A DNA stretch of 64,000 bases from Microcystis panniformis FACHB-1757 (GCF_001264245.1 NZ_CP011339.1:434001-498000), one strand, 5' to 3'. Positions 1 through 8,399 are shown, counted from the stretch's first letter. Translations and numbers: made by a program. The notes: a model not told the origin generated them from the letters alone.

Positions 1-96
1 AAATATGCCTATCGTCAAGGTTTATTTGTCTTGGCACAAAGGGGTGAAAATGTAGCGATTCTTAACGATACTGAGTTTCAACCGAAAACTTGGTAG
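1..96 (+). CDS. 3' end of the first copy of a tandem PD-(D/E)XK-like gene
   Basis: Only the last 31 codons and the stop lie in the window. They match the C-termini of the three complete copies that follow almost residue for residue (ending FQPKTW). The open frame begins at base 1, so the gene starts upstream of the window. It shows that the array has at least four members and may extend further left. Function is as for the next copy. Confidence 0.85.
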   Translation, partial: KYAYRQGLFVLAQRGENVAILNDTEFQPKTW

Positions 97-119
97 GGGC
101 TTTAAAAACAAGATATAAT
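90..119 (+). promoter_or_regulatory. Putative sigma70-type promoter of the second array copy
   Basis: TTGGTA at 90-95 and TATAAT at 114-119 are 18 bp apart and lie about 35 bp upstream of the ATG at 154. The -10 box is perfect and repeats ahead of the next copies at 873-878 and 1611-1616. The -35 box overlaps the stop codon of the preceding copy. The assignment rests on consensus match only. Confidence 0.55.
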
Positions 120-153
120 CAGGTTAGTATCAAGTTAATTCAGAGGAAAAATT

Positions 154-855
154 ATGACCACCACCGCCGATGATGTTTGGAAATTATTAGCCGAATTAGT
201 AGAAGCTCAAAAAGAGACAGAAAGATGCTTTCAAGAAACCGAGCGACGCTTTCAAGAAACCGAGCGTGTTCTCAAAGAACAATCTTTAGAAACTGAGCGA
301 CGCTTTCAAGAAACCGAGCGTGTTCTCAAAGAACAATCTTTAGAAACCGAGCGACGCTTTCAAGAAACCGAGCGGATTCTCAAAGAACAATCTTTAAAAA
401 CCGATCGCCAAATTACCAGAGTCAGTCAAGAAATTGGTAATCTTGGCGGTAAATGGGGACGTTTTGTCGAAAATATGGTAGCTCCCGCTTGTGAGACTTT
501 ATTTTTAAATCGTCAGATTCCCGTACATCAAGTTAGTCAAAGAGTCAGAAAACGTCTCGACGGTAAAACCCTAGAAATTGATGTGTTAGTAACTAATGAA
601 AATCATGTGCTAGTAGTAGAAGTTAAAAGTAGTTTAAGTGTAGATGATGTCAAAGAATTAATCAAGAATCTAACAGAATTTAGGCAATTTTTCCCCGAAT
701 ATAACCACAAACAATTATATGGGGCAGTAGCAGGCATTGAAATGGAAGAAGGATCGGATAAATATGCCTATCGTCAAGGTTTATTTGTCTTGGCACAAAG
801 GGGTGAAAATGTAGCGATTCTTAACGATACTGAGTTTCAACCGAAAACTTGGTAG
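154..855 (+). CDS. Coiled-coil PD-(D/E)XK nuclease-like protein (DUF3782 type), array copy 2
   Basis: 233 residues. The N-terminal half is a charged coiled coil made of repeats of the type ETERRFQETERILKEQSL (three rounds here, about residues 25-85). The C-terminal half is a small alpha/beta domain with EIDVLV followed by VVEVKSS, the D...ExK arrangement of PD-(D/E)XK nuclease folds. This layout is known from cyanobacterial DUF3782-type proteins, whose role is not established. The ATG is preceded by AGAGGAAA as ribosome binding site. No signal peptide or membrane segment is seen, so it is probably cytosolic. Nuclease activity is an inference from the motif. Confidence 0.85.
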   Translation: MTTTADDVWKLLAELVEAQKETERCFQETERRFQETERVLKEQSLETERRFQETERVLKEQSLETERRFQETERILKEQSLKTDRQITRVSQEIGNLGGKWGRFVENMVAPACETLFLNRQIPVHQVSQRVRKRLDGKTLEIDVLVTNENHVLVVEVKSSLSVDDVKELIKNLTEFRQFFPEYNHKQLYGAVAGIEMEEGSDKYAYRQGLFVLAQRGENVAILNDTEFQPKTW

Positions 856-912
856 GGGCTTTAAAAACAAGATATAATCAGGTTAGTATCAAGTTAATTC
901 AGAGGAAAAATT

Positions 913-1593
913 ATGACCACCACCGCCGATGATGTTTGGAAATTATTAGCCGAATTAGTAGAAGCTCAAAAAGAGACAGAAAGATGCTTTCAAGAAACCG
1001 AACGACGCTTTCAAGAAACGGAGCGCATTCTCAAAGAACAATCTTTAGAAACCGAGCGACGCTTTCAAGAAACGGAGCGGATTCTCAAAGAACAATCTTT
1101 AGAAACCGAGCGGATTCTCAAAGAACAATCTTTAAAAACCGATCGCCAAATTACCAGAGTCAGTCAAGAAATTGGTAATCTTGGCGGTAAATGGGGACGT
1201 TTTGTCGAAAATATGGTAGCTCCCGCTTGTGAGACTTTATTTTTAAATCGTCAGATTCCCGTACATCAAGTTAGTCAAAGAGTCAGAAAACGTCTCGACG
1301 GTAAAACCCTAGAAATTGATGTGTTAGTAACTAATGAAAATCATGTGCTGGTAGTAGAAGTTAAAAGTAGTTTAAGTGTAGATGATGTCAAAGAATTAAT
1401 CAAGAATCTAACAGAATTTAGGCAATTTTTCCCCGAATATAACCATAAACAATTATATGGGGCAGTAGCAGGAATCGAAATCGAAGAAGGAGCAGATAAA
1501 TATGCCTATCGTCAAGGTTTATTTGTCTTGGCACAAAGGGGTGAAAATGTAGCGATTCTTAACGATACTGAGTTTCAACCGAAAACGTGGTAG
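913..1593 (+). CDS. Coiled-coil PD-(D/E)XK nuclease-like protein (DUF3782 type), array copy 3
   Basis: 226 residues, nearly identical to the copy at 154, with the same D...ExK core (EIDVLV, VVEVKSS) and the same leader and ribosome binding site. The coiled-coil tract differs: two full 18-residue repeats and one shortened repeat (ETERILKEQSL), 7 residues fewer than the previous copy. The difference is a clean 21-bp loss, consistent with slippage or unequal recombination inside the repeat tract while the frame is kept. Confidence 0.85.
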   Translation: MTTTADDVWKLLAELVEAQKETERCFQETERRFQETERILKEQSLETERRFQETERILKEQSLETERILKEQSLKTDRQITRVSQEIGNLGGKWGRFVENMVAPACETLFLNRQIPVHQVSQRVRKRLDGKTLEIDVLVTNENHVLVVEVKSSLSVDDVKELIKNLTEFRQFFPEYNHKQLYGAVAGIEIEEGADKYAYRQGLFVLAQRGENVAILNDTEFQPKTW

Positions 1594-1650
1594 GGGCTTT
1601 AAAAACCAGATATAATCAGGTTATTGTCAAGTTAATTCATCTGAAAAATT

Positions 1651-2253
1651 ATGACCACCACCGCCGATGATGTTTGGAGATTATTAGCCGAATTAGTAGA
1701 AGCTCAAAAAGAGACAGAAAGATGCTTTCAAGAAACCGAACGACGCTTTCAAGAAACGGAGCGCATTCTCAAAGAACAATCTTTAAAAACTGATCGCCAA
1801 ATTACCAGACTCAGTCAAGAAATTGGTAATCTTGGAGGTAAATGGGGACGTTTTGTCGAAAATATGGTAGCCCCCGCTTGTGAGACTTTATTGTTAAATC
1901 GTGATATTCCCGTACATCAAGTTAGTCAAAGAGTCAGAAAACGTCTCGACGGTAAAACCCTAGAAATTGATGTGTTAGTAACTAATGAAAATCATGTGCT
2001 AGTAGTGGAAGTCAAAAGTAGTTTGAGTGTAGATGATGTCAAAGAATTAATCAAGAATCTAAGAGAATTTAGGCAATTTTTTCCCGAATATAACCACAAA
2101 CAATTATATGGGGCAGTAGCAGGTATTGAAATCGAAGAAGGAGCGGATAAATATGCCTATCGTCAAGGTTTATTTGTCTTGGCACAAAAGGGTGAAAATG
2201 TAGTGATTCTTAACGATACTGAGTTTCAACCAAAAACGTGGTATAATCCTTAA
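1651..2253 (+). CDS. Coiled-coil PD-(D/E)XK nuclease-like protein (DUF3782 type), array copy 4
   Basis: 200 residues, the shortest copy, with only one coiled-coil repeat round before the LKTDRQ linker. The nuclease-like core is intact. It ends with three extra residues (YNP) because about 20 bp present after the other copies have been lost, removing the TAG and moving the stop to a TAA at 2251-2253. That same deletion brings a TATAAT (2242-2247) right against the downstream cobalamin riboswitch, so this copy is the junction between the array and the cob operon. Confidence 0.85.
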   Translation: MTTTADDVWRLLAELVEAQKETERCFQETERRFQETERILKEQSLKTDRQITRLSQEIGNLGGKWGRFVENMVAPACETLLLNRDIPVHQVSQRVRKRLDGKTLEIDVLVTNENHVLVVEVKSSLSVDDVKELIKNLREFRQFFPEYNHKQLYGAVAGIEIEEGADKYAYRQGLFVLAQKGENVVILNDTEFQPKTWYNP

Positions 2254-2372
2254 ACTTGTCTTTGGGAAAGTCCAGTGCGATTCTGGTACTGTGCCGCAGC
2301 TGTAATCAGGTAAAAAGTAAAAAGAGTACATCTTCCCTTTTTCCTTGCGAGTCAGAATACCAATTACAAGCT
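2254..2372 (+). promoter_or_regulatory. Cobalamin (AdoCbl-type) riboswitch ahead of the cob operon
   Basis: The leader contains the conserved blocks of a B12 riboswitch in order: GGGAAAGTCCAGTGCGATTC (P2/P3 region), GCCGCAGCTGTAA, and the B12 box AGTCAGAATACC near 2350-2361. CTTGT at 2255-2259 can pair with ACAAG at 2366-2370 to form P1. It lies 68 bases upstream of the cobG GTG, and a TATAAT box at 2242-2247 precedes it. In cyanobacteria such elements repress cobalamin synthesis or uptake genes when the cofactor is plentiful; here it would control cobG-cobH-cobI, probably at the level of translation or early termination. Confidence 0.85.
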
Positions 2373-2439
2373 TTTGATCGGTAGTATAGACAACTAATTT
2401 TCTAACTACTTCTCTGCGTCGCATGGAGAACAAACAACG

Positions 2440-3863
2440 GTGAATTGGTTAGTTAAAGCAAATGCTTGTCCCGGTTTATTTTATGGAACTGCTGCCCAGG
2501 ATGGGTTTTTAATTCGTCTCCGCACCCCCGGTGGATGGCTCAATTCTCCACAGGGAAAAGCGATCGCCACTTGGCTCGAACAATGGCAGAGTACAATACA
2601 AGTTACCAATCGGGCAAATCTGCAAATTCGCGGACTGCAAAAATCCCCCAGTTTAGAAGAATTTCAAACCCTGCAAAAATTAGGGTTAGCTGCCCATAAT
2701 CCCAGTATCGATCATCTGCGTAATATCATGTCTAGTCCCACGGCTGGAATTGACTGCCAAGAATTGATCGATACTCGTCCATTAGTCCAAGAATTAGATA
2801 ATTTTATCCAAAATTATCCATCAATTGCCCAACTAAGTCCTAAATTTAGTATCGGGATCGATGGCGGCGGTGCCGTGGGAATTGGCACCAGTTCAACTAT
2901 GCCCTGGCAACACCGCTATAACGAGATTCAGCTATCAGCAATTGCCCTCAATAATCCGACAAATTTAACTTCTATTGTTTGCTTTCGATTAGCCCTCGCA
3001 GGAGATAAACAATTCTATGACACGGACTTATTAATTGAGCCAGAAAACTGTTTAGCTGTAGTCAAAGCTTTAGTAAAAGTTTATCTCGATTATGTTCAAC
3101 AAACCCCTAATATCAAGGGGAAAAAACCTCGGATGAAACACCTACTCAAAGATTGGGGATTGACAAAATATCTCGAACAAGTTAACTCCCAATTACATCG
3201 GAATTATACTGGAATAATAGACTGGCAAGAATGCCAGCAAACTGCCCATTCTACTCAACCCTATTTTCATCTGGGAATTCATCCTCAAAAGCAACCCGGA
3301 TTGTCTTATATTGGCCTATCATTAAGATTAGGACAATTGACGGCTAATCAACTATGGGGATTAGCGGCACTATCAGAAACTTTTGGCAGTGGTCAGTTAC
3401 GATTAACCCCTTGGCAGACTGTTATATTACCCGATATTCCCGATGAAAAAGTGTCAGAATTGTTGCCAAAACTGGCATCACTAGGATTATCCGCTTCTCC
3501 CGGATGGGATGCGGGATAGTTGCCTGTAGCGGTAAACCGGGTTGTGCAGCAGCGGCCACTGCAACTCAAATTCATGCTTCTCTCCTAGCAGATTATTTGC
3601 AGGAACACTTAACCTGCAATTCTCCTGTTAATATTCACTTGACGGGTTGTGCTAAATGCTGCGCTCAACCGGGTCCAGCCGAAATTACCCTTTTAGGAAC
3701 TACCATCGAGGAAAATGGCCAAATACTAGAAGCTTATCAAGTCTATATGGGTGATAGTAAAAAATTCTTAGAAACACCTATATTTGAGGGAGAATTTGCC
3801 AAGATTACCCCGCTCATAGCCCAAATTTTAAGCTCCCAAAACTCGAAAAATTTAGATGAATAG
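2440..3863 (+). pseudogene. cobG: Precorrin-3B synthase CobG, split by a frameshift
   Basis: CobG is a sirohaem/4Fe-4S enzyme of the nitrite/sulfite reductase family that converts precorrin-3A to precorrin-3B in the oxygen-dependent cobalamin route. The first frame (2440-3519, 359 residues, GTG start with GGAG 11 bases upstream) ends at LGLSASPGWDAG. The remainder continues in the -1 frame from about 3504 (GIVACSGKPGCA, then LTGCAKCCAQPGP with the cluster cysteines). Together they make one normal-length CobG. The break is near 3505-3518. It could be a real mutation, a sequencing error or recoding; the other two genes of the operon are intact, which favours a recent or artefactual break. 3' end overlaps cobH by 8 bp. 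Confidence 0.85.
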
Positions 3864-4491
3864 AATGGAATACATTAAGAATGGTGAGGAAATTTACCGC
3901 AAATCTTTTGCTATTATTCGGGCTGAAACTAACTGGAAAAATCTCCCCGATGATTTAGCTCATGTGGCAGTTCGTCTAATTCATTCCTGCGGGATGACAG
4001 ACATAACAGAAGATTTAGAAGCATCACCAGACGCGGTTAAAATCGGACGAAATGCCCTCGCTGGGGGTGCAGCAATTCTCTGTGATTCTCAAATGGTCGC
4101 TAATGGCATTACCAAAGCCCGTTTACCTAAAAATAATCCGATTATTTGTACCCTCAATCATCCAGAAGTAACCGAGTTAGCACGGCAAATTAATAATACC
4201 CGCTCCGCTGCCGCTTTAGAACTTTGGCGACCTCATTTAGCTGGAGCAGTGGTAGCCATTGGTAATGCACCAACCGCACTTTTTCACCTACTAGAATTGC
4301 TCGATCAAAATGTAGATAAACCGGCTTTGATTTTAGGCTTTCCCGTGGGATTTGTAGGAGCGGCAGAGTCGAAAATAGAATTAGCAACTAATAGTCGTGG
4401 CGCGCCATTTATTACCCTACACGGACGTAGGGGAGGCAGCGCAATCGCAGCAGCGGCAGTCAATGCTTTAGCAAAAGAGAACGAATTATGA
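3856..4491 (+). CDS. cobH: Precorrin-8X methylmutase CobH/CbiC
   Basis: 211 residues, normal length. Catalyses the 1,5-methyl shift that converts precorrin-8X to hydrogenobyrinate. The catalytic histidine sits in LIHSCGMTD (about residue 48), followed by the NALAGGAAILCDSQMV substrate loop, and later GFPVGFVGAAESK, all family signatures. The start overlaps the end of cobG by 8 bp; an in-frame ATG at 3865 is an alternative. Second gene of the riboswitch-controlled operon; its stop overlaps cobI by 4 bp (ATGA), indicating translational coupling. Confidence 0.93.
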   Translation: MNRMEYIKNGEEIYRKSFAIIRAETNWKNLPDDLAHVAVRLIHSCGMTDITEDLEASPDAVKIGRNALAGGAAILCDSQMVANGITKARLPKNNPIICTLNHPEVTELARQINNTRSAAALELWRPHLAGAVVAIGNAPTALFHLLELLDQNVDKPALILGFPVGFVGAAESKIELATNSRGAPFITLHGRRGGSAIAAAAVNALAKENEL

Positions 4492-5192
4492 ATAAATTAG
4501 GCAAACTTTATGGATTAGGAATCGGGCCTGGCGATCCCGAATTGTTGACGCTAAAAGCACACCGGATTCTCACAACTGTTCCGGTAATTGCCTATCCTAC
4601 CTTAGAAAGTGGCAAAGTTTTGGCACGGGCAATTGTCTCGGATTTTATCCGTCCCGAGCAGATAGAAATTCCCATGCCTTTACCTTTTAGTGTCGAGCGC
4701 AGTTCTCAACCTCATTATGATATTGCCGCCGAAAATATCGCCGAACAGTTAAACTTAGGTCGAGATGTGGCGGTTTTATGTGTGGGCGATCCGATGTTGT
4801 ATGGCACATTTATGTATATCTTTAATCGCTTGTGCGATCGCTTTTCTATTGAAGTCGTGCCGGGTATTTCTTCAGTGATGGCAAGTGCAGCAATGCTGGG
4901 TGTACCTATCACTTATCGAAATGACGTATTTAGTATTATGCCCGCTACTTTAGAGGCGGAAATATTGCGGGATCGCCTAGGATTTATCGATGCAGCAGCG
5001 ATTATTAAATTAGGCAGACATTTCGCTAAAGTTCGTGATATTCTCCAGGAATTAGGATTATTAGAACGCGCCCTCTACATCGAACGAGCAACCCTACCCA
5101 ATCAGCAAATTATTCCGATTACCGAAATCGATCCAGAGGCTGTCACCTACTGGTCATTAATTCTGATTCCTAGTAAAACTAAACCCCAATAA
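4488..5192 (+). CDS. cobI: Precorrin-2 C20-methyltransferase CobI/CbiL
   Basis: 234 residues. SAM-dependent methylation of precorrin-2 at C20. Shows the tetrapyrrole methylase fold: GLGIGPGDPELLTLKA at the N-terminus, CVGDPMLYGTF around residue 98, and VPGISSVMASAAMLGVPI around residue 125. Starts in an ATGA overlap with cobH and closes the operon. About 130 bp of unremarkable AT-rich sequence follows before a MITE. Confidence 0.93.
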   Translation: MNKLGKLYGLGIGPGDPELLTLKAHRILTTVPVIAYPTLESGKVLARAIVSDFIRPEQIEIPMPLPFSVERSSQPHYDIAAENIAEQLNLGRDVAVLCVGDPMLYGTFMYIFNRLCDRFSIEVVPGISSVMASAAMLGVPITYRNDVFSIMPATLEAEILRDRLGFIDAAAIIKLGRHFAKVRDILQELGLLERALYIERATLPNQQIIPITEIDPEAVTYWSLILIPSKTKPQ

Positions 5193-5325
5193 CTCTATAG
5201 ACATAGTTAAATCTTCTATCCCCTACCTGACAGAACCCATCGGGTTTAGATGATATGATGAAAATGTCTTTTCTTCATTGCTTTTTTGTTCCACAGGAGG
5301 TTATATATCGCGTTTCTCGGATTGA

Positions 5326-5478
5326 TAAGTAGGTAGGCGTTAGAAATTATCAGATGCCCCCCTTATCAAGGGGGGATTAAGGGGGGATCCCCCCGCCTAT
5401 CGGCACCCCCCTTATCAAGGGGGGCAGGGGGGATCGAACCTAAAATCTATTTTTAATTTAATTATAACCAGCTACTTA
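5326..5478. repeat. MITE family A, copy 1 (GGGGGG-stem element)
   Basis: About 153 bp with ends TAAGTAGGTAGG and (reverse complement) TAAGTAGCTGG and an interior of several CCCCCCTTATCAAGGGGGG palindromes able to fold into stable hairpins. Two more copies lie at 22086-23668 (split by an insertion sequence) and 61267-61402, so it is a dispersed non-coding mobile repeat. No transposase inside. The rest of the 5193-5526 gap shows nothing else identifiable. Confidence 0.85.
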
Positions 5479-5526
5479 AGGTAATCTATTTTATTCTCCC
5501 TTCTCTGTCACCTAAAAATAACTACC

Positions 5527-8064
5527 ATGTCCGATTCTCCTGAATCTATCCGCAATACTAGCGTCAGCGATCAAGCGACTAATAATGATGCTCTCGGATT
5601 TGAGCCTTATGTAATAGCGATCGCTGAATTTTTGTTGCATGAGCAGACACAACCACCCCTAACTTTATCGGTTGAGGGAGAGTGGGGTAGTGGCAAGTCT
5701 TCTTTTATGAAAATGTTGGAGGAATATTTACGAAAAAAAGGAGGTCGGACGGTTTGGTTTAATGCTTGGCGACACGATAAAGCGGAGTCGGTATGGGCAG
5801 CTTTTGCGCTGTCTTTTATTAAGCAGATTTCTACGCCCAAAAATTGGCGAGATTTGCCTCGAGTTATTCTAGGACATTTTAAATTACAATTATTGCGTTT
5901 TAACTTAGAAAAAGGCTTATTTGAATTAATTAAAGCTTTACCATTAATAATTTTTGTGATTTGTGCCTCAATTGCTATTCCCTTTATTTTAATCGTTTAT
6001 GGAGTTGAAGGAATTAACGAATTAATCAGAGCAACAACCTCTCAAGATATTTTTTGGAGCAAAATTAATTCAGTTTTTAAATTATTATTTACTGCGGTCG
6101 GTGTCACCTTATCAGGAGCGGGGATTTTCGCTGGTATTAAGAGTTTATTGAGAAATTTTCAAAGATTACTCCAAAACCCCAAAAACAACCTAATTAAATA
6201 CATAGAAGCCCCAGATTATAAAAAACAATCGGCATTTGTAGAAGAATTTCATGAAGATTTTGCTAAAATTGTTGATGCCTATGTTGGCAATGATCGGGTA
6301 TATGTATTTATTGACGATTTAGATCGTTGTGAACATCCAAAATCAGCGGACTTGATGCAAGCGATTAACTTGATGATTGCCGATGATCCTTCAGTCGTGT
6401 TTATTTTAGGAATGGACAGAGAAAAAGTAGCCGCTAGTTTAGCTGTCAAATACGAAAACATTCTCAAGTATTTACCGTCAGAAACCACAGAAATTGATCC
6501 TGATATTTTAGCGAGACGTAGTGCTAATAAAGGGTTAGCTTATGGTTATACTTTCATTGAAAAGTTTGTCCAGCTTCCCTTTTTAGTTCCCCAACCATCC
6601 CGGTCAGATTTTGAGCGTTTTTTGATTCAGCTTGCTACTTCAACTCCTCCCAATTTACCGCCAGCTAAACCTCGTTTTCCATTTTTTCAGTCATTCTGGG
6701 GTAAGTTAGCTTTACCCCAGAGAAATAATTCGCAAAAGCATCTTACTTCCCCAACAAGTAATCAGACAAGTGATTTAAACAAATCGTCTCCAGATAATCC
6801 TTCGATAGAATCTGAACAAACCGAAAAAGAGAAAGCACGAGCATCTGTAATTAAGCGATTAGAAGCGATTCAAGTCAACAATTTTGATAAAGATTCCCCA
6901 ACAGTGCGGAATGTCATTATGATGGTGGCTCCCGCATTGGATTACAATCCGCGACGGATTAAACACTTTATCAATGTCTTTCGTCTCAAGGTTTATATCG
7001 CTAATGAAACTGGTTTATTTTTTGAGAAGCGAGACAAGGATGATAATTTGTTAGAGCCTTCTTTGACTTTTGAACAGTTAGGTAAATTTACTGCCATTAG
7101 TTTAAAATGGCCATTGTTATTGTCAGATTTGGAAAATGATCAGCAAATTTTAGCAAAATTAGAAAAATTTGCACTAGATGAAGAAAAAACCCAAGAATAT
7201 GAAGAGTCGATTCGCTATTGGGCTAGTCATACTAAGCTTAAAGCTTTAATGGCTTACGGTCATACAAGATTTGTAACTAACTCTAAATTTAGCTTGGCAG
7301 AGGTAAATGTTGATAAGTTATTACAAGTATCACCCAAGATAATTCGGTCAGCTAATCAGCCTATTCAACGAAAACAAATTAGTCAAAATATAAAAATTAG
7401 CCAAAATATTACCTCATTGCCTCCAGACTTTCACTTAGAAATGGTGGATATACCCGCCGGTAAATTTAACATGGGTTCTAATGAGTATGAAGATGAAAAA
7501 CCGATACATGAAGTAATTGTGCCAGCATTTCAGATAGGCAAATATCCCGTCACCCAAGCACAGTATCAAGCAGTGATGGAAAAAGCTAGTTCAAGTTTTT
7601 CACGAAATCCCCAGAACCCAGTAAAATCTGTTAGTAAGGATGATGCTGAAGTCTTTTGTAAACAACTGAGCAAGTTAACCGGAAAAAACTACCGTTTGCC
7701 TACAGAAGCAGAATGGGAATATGCCTGTCGCGCTGGCACAGAAACCCGATTTAGTTTTGGCGATGATGAAAGTCAACTAGGAGATTATGCCTGGTTTAAT
7801 GGTAATTCAAATGGTACGACCCATCCTGTTGGGGAAAAGCGACCTAATCCCTGGGGAATCTATGATATGCACGGCAATGTTTGGGAATGGTGTGTTAATA
7901 AATGGACTGGACATTATGATATTGCATGGAATAGTTATAAAGCATCATCACTTCGTGGCGGAGCTTGTGACTCCTATCCCGGACTTTGCCGTTCCGCGTA
8001 TCGCGGCGACATGGATGTTCTCGGCTACGGACACGGGTTTCGGGTTGTGTGCGATCTCTCCTAA
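5527..8064 (+). CDS. KAP-family P-loop NTPase fused to an FGE/C-type-lectin-fold domain
   Basis: 845 residues. N-terminal KAP NTPase: Walker A GEWGSGKSS (about 51-59), two hydrophobic helices between Walker A and B (about 138-160 and 178-204), Walker B VYVFIDDLDRC (about 258-268). A Ser/Pro-rich linker lies near 395-435. The C-terminus from about 636 is a formylglycine-generating-enzyme/sulfatase-modifying domain (VDIPAGKFNMGSN, YRLPTEAEWEYACRAGTE, MHGNVWEW). KAP NTPases are membrane-anchored and often in conflict systems; this FGE fold is a frequent scaffold for diversity-generating retroelements. The last 38 codons look like such a variable region. A membrane-bound recognition NTPase is an inference. 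Start ATG has a weak ribosome binding site. Confidence 0.88.
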   Translation: MSDSPESIRNTSVSDQATNNDALGFEPYVIAIAEFLLHEQTQPPLTLSVEGEWGSGKSSFMKMLEEYLRKKGGRTVWFNAWRHDKAESVWAAFALSFIKQISTPKNWRDLPRVILGHFKLQLLRFNLEKGLFELIKALPLIIFVICASIAIPFILIVYGVEGINELIRATTSQDIFWSKINSVFKLLFTAVGVTLSGAGIFAGIKSLLRNFQRLLQNPKNNLIKYIEAPDYKKQSAFVEEFHEDFAKIVDAYVGNDRVYVFIDDLDRCEHPKSADLMQAINLMIADDPSVVFILGMDREKVAASLAVKYENILKYLPSETTEIDPDILARRSANKGLAYGYTFIEKFVQLPFLVPQPSRSDFERFLIQLATSTPPNLPPAKPRFPFFQSFWGKLALPQRNNSQKHLTSPTSNQTSDLNKSSPDNPSIESEQTEKEKARASVIKRLEAIQVNNFDKDSPTVRNVIMMVAPALDYNPRRIKHFINVFRLKVYIANETGLFFEKRDKDDNLLEPSLTFEQLGKFTAISLKWPLLLSDLENDQQILAKLEKFALDEEKTQEYEESIRYWASHTKLKALMAYGHTRFVTNSKFSLAEVNVDKLLQVSPKIIRSANQPIQRKQISQNIKISQNITSLPPDFHLEMVDIPAGKFNMGSNEYEDEKPIHEVIVPAFQIGKYPVTQAQYQAVMEKASSSFSRNPQNPVKSVSKDDAEVFCKQLSKLTGKNYRLPTEAEWEYACRAGTETRFSFGDDESQLGDYAWFNGNSNGTTHPVGEKRPNPWGIYDMHGNVWEWCVNKWTGHYDIAWNSYKASSLRGGACDSYPGLCRSAYRGDMDVLGYGHGFRVVCDLS
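7951..8064 (+). other. Candidate DGR variable region (VR) at the 3' end of the KAP-FGE gene
   Basis: The final codons read LRGGAC, then scattered non-conserved residues, CRSAYR, more variable residues, and GFRVV. This is the signature of the variable region of FGE/CLec-type DGR targets. The fixed positions keep the family residues, while the intervening codons (GAC TCC TAT, GGA CTT, GGC GAC, GTT CTC GGC TAC) mostly end in a pyrimidine, as expected if a template AAC/AAT codon had been mutated at its adenines. No reverse transcriptase or template repeat is seen in this window, so the element would have to act in trans. Confidence 0.5.
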
Positions 8065-8108
8065 TCAGTTAACAGTTAACTTTTATCAGTTGGGAGCCAC
8101 CATTGGCG

Positions 8109-8122
8109 CAATAATATTATTG
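8109..8122. other. Perfect palindrome in the gap after the KAP-FGE gene
   Basis: CAATAATATTATTG, 45 bp downstream of the stop codon. Too AT-rich for a convincing terminator. The surrounding gap (8065-8399) otherwise holds only the solo repeat end at 8266-8301. Confidence 0.3.
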
Positions 8123-8265
8123 TAGGGGCCAATTGCATTCGCCCTCTTTGAATAACTTCTGCTGCTCACCTATAGGTGAGGGAAAGTCACAAATAGGAGA
8201 TGCAGCCGATAATTTTCTGGAAATATAGTCTTTAAACCCTTGTCTGGCAAAACTACAAGGAATGA

Positions 8266-8301
8266 TAAGCAATGATTATCACACAAAGTCGAGGAGAGCC
8301 A
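8266..8301 (-). repeat. Solo end of MITE family C
   Basis: On the minus strand this reads TGGCTCTCCTCGACTTTG and continues to TTGCTTAT, matching the left end of the complete element at 19011-19144 with about three mismatches over 36 bases. No second terminus is visible within 200 bp upstream, so this is a truncated remnant. Confidence 0.6.
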
Positions 8302-8399
8302 TAGGGGGAGCCTGAGAATAGCGATCGCTGTAGTTAGCCATCACCGCTTTTTATGGTTACTTTAATGTTAGAATCGAATCACTTCTTTTAGGTTTTGCT

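Larger units (their letters stand above)
1..2253 (+). repeat. Tandem gene array, at least four units of about 740-760 bp
   Basis: Complete units start at 154, 913 and 1651 (spacings 759 and 738 bp); a fourth unit is cut by the left window edge. Each unit carries its own leader with a TATAAT box (114-119, 873-878, 1611-1616) and one ORF. Copies are nearly identical outside the coiled-coil repeat tract, whose length differs (233, 226 and 200 residues in total). Such identity points to recent duplication or ongoing gene conversion; the length differences come from gain or loss of 18-residue repeat blocks. Confidence 0.93.

Noticed and set aside
210..400. Short regularly spaced repeats that could be taken for a CRISPR array
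   Set aside because: The repeats are in-frame coding repeats of a coiled coil with no unique spacers between them.
936..1178. Alternative-frame ORF inside array copy 3
   Set aside because: It arises from the coding repeats read in another frame and has no family match.
2170..2433. 87-residue minus-strand ORF over the cobG leader
   Set aside because: It is antisense to the cobalamin riboswitch and the array gene end, has no recognisable family and no ribosome binding site.
7400..8064. True formylglycine-generating enzyme activity for the KAP fusion
   Set aside because: No sulfatase gene is near, and the fold is used widely for ligand binding; the variable-type tail argues against a conserved catalytic role.
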